From the NCBI RefSeq assembly GCF_934668725.1, contig NZ_CAKUOF010000007.1, forward strand, positions 150,904 to 214,903: a stretch of DNA of 64,000 bases. Direction: 5' to 3'. The position numbers were made by a program, and so were the translations under genes. Below, one piece after another: positions 63,978-64,000 of this stretch. The notes under the pieces were generated by a model. It made no database searches and was not told the DNA's origin. It saw nothing but the letters and a program-made list of their open reading frames with translations. Position 1 is the stretch's first letter. Every line of letters starts with the position of its first letter. The stretch comes from an uncultured Dysgonomonas sp. (GTDB lineage Bacteria; Bacteroidota; Bacteroidia; Bacteroidales; Dysgonomonadaceae).

Positions 63978-64000
63978 CTTTTTATCCACCCCAGCAAAAA

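Noticed and set aside
1..64000. CRISPR arrays, rRNA genes or complete insertion sequences
   Set aside because: No regularly spaced repeats, rRNA-like sequence or transposase with terminal inverted repeats was found.

Overview
The window looks like the chromosome of a low-GC member of the Bacteroidales, most like a Dysgonomonas-type bacterium. This is an inference from the type V (FimA/Mfa1-like) fimbrial genes, FimB/Mfa2-type lipoproteins, DUF3575/DUF3868/BACON proteins, TAnnTTTG-type promoters and Bacteroidetes-type tyrosine recombinases. No species can be fixed from the sequence alone.

Layout. 1-2273: sbcC (cut by the window edge) and sbcD on the minus strand. 2488-20382: one long leftward locus for a type V fimbria. 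In transcription order it holds a DUF3868-like protein, major fimbrillin, FimB/Mfa2-like anchor, DUF3575 protein, TPR/propeller/OmpA protein, Calx-beta surface protein, a small unknown, three lipoprotein accessory subunits (two with BACON-like repeats), two small genes, a bactofilin and an OmpA/TPR lipoprotein. 20422-21749: an AraC-family regulator and outward-pointing promoter motifs enclosed by a perfect 21-bp inverted repeat. This is a candidate invertible switch for the fimbrial operon. 22.2-25.8 kb: two tandem paralogous HTH proteins and a tyrosine recombinase that could be the invertase.

26.4-46.9 kb is ordinary chromosome: sialate O-acetylesterase, Ca2+-type P-ATPase, NYN/LOTUS protein, PAP2 phosphatase, thioredoxin-fold lipoprotein, DUF4136 lipoprotein, a cluster of VOC and SRPBCC stress-type proteins (one with a frameshift in an A9 run), a complete RND efflux operon, pyridoxal kinase, an MTA/SAH nucleosidase-like protein and an EamA transporter. 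Three copies of a roughly 75-95 bp dispersed repeat sit upstream of minus-strand genes.

46.96-50.55 kb is a decayed mobile/defence island: an Eco57I-type RM fragment, a serine recombinase, a DUF1016 nuclease and a tyrosine integrase, all pseudogenes. It ends beside what looks like a tRNA-Asp 3' remnant. 50.8-55.0 kb holds a porin and a DPP-type S9 peptidase.

55213-63887 is an 8.6-kb integrated element bounded by a 53-bp direct repeat that contains the 5' 43 nt of tRNA-Asp(GTC). The element split the host tRNA gene at the anticodon arm and brought a replacement 5' half with its own promoter, next to an integrase whose Arg I position appears to be Ser. Its cargo is a DUF4062 protein, a frameshifted DUF4145 protein, a large SF2 helicase-like gene with one in-frame stop, three unrecognised proteins (a lipoprotein, a membrane-anchored protein and a Trp-rich repeat protein), and structured intergenic DNA. 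A functional-looking tRNA-Asp and its terminator close the window.
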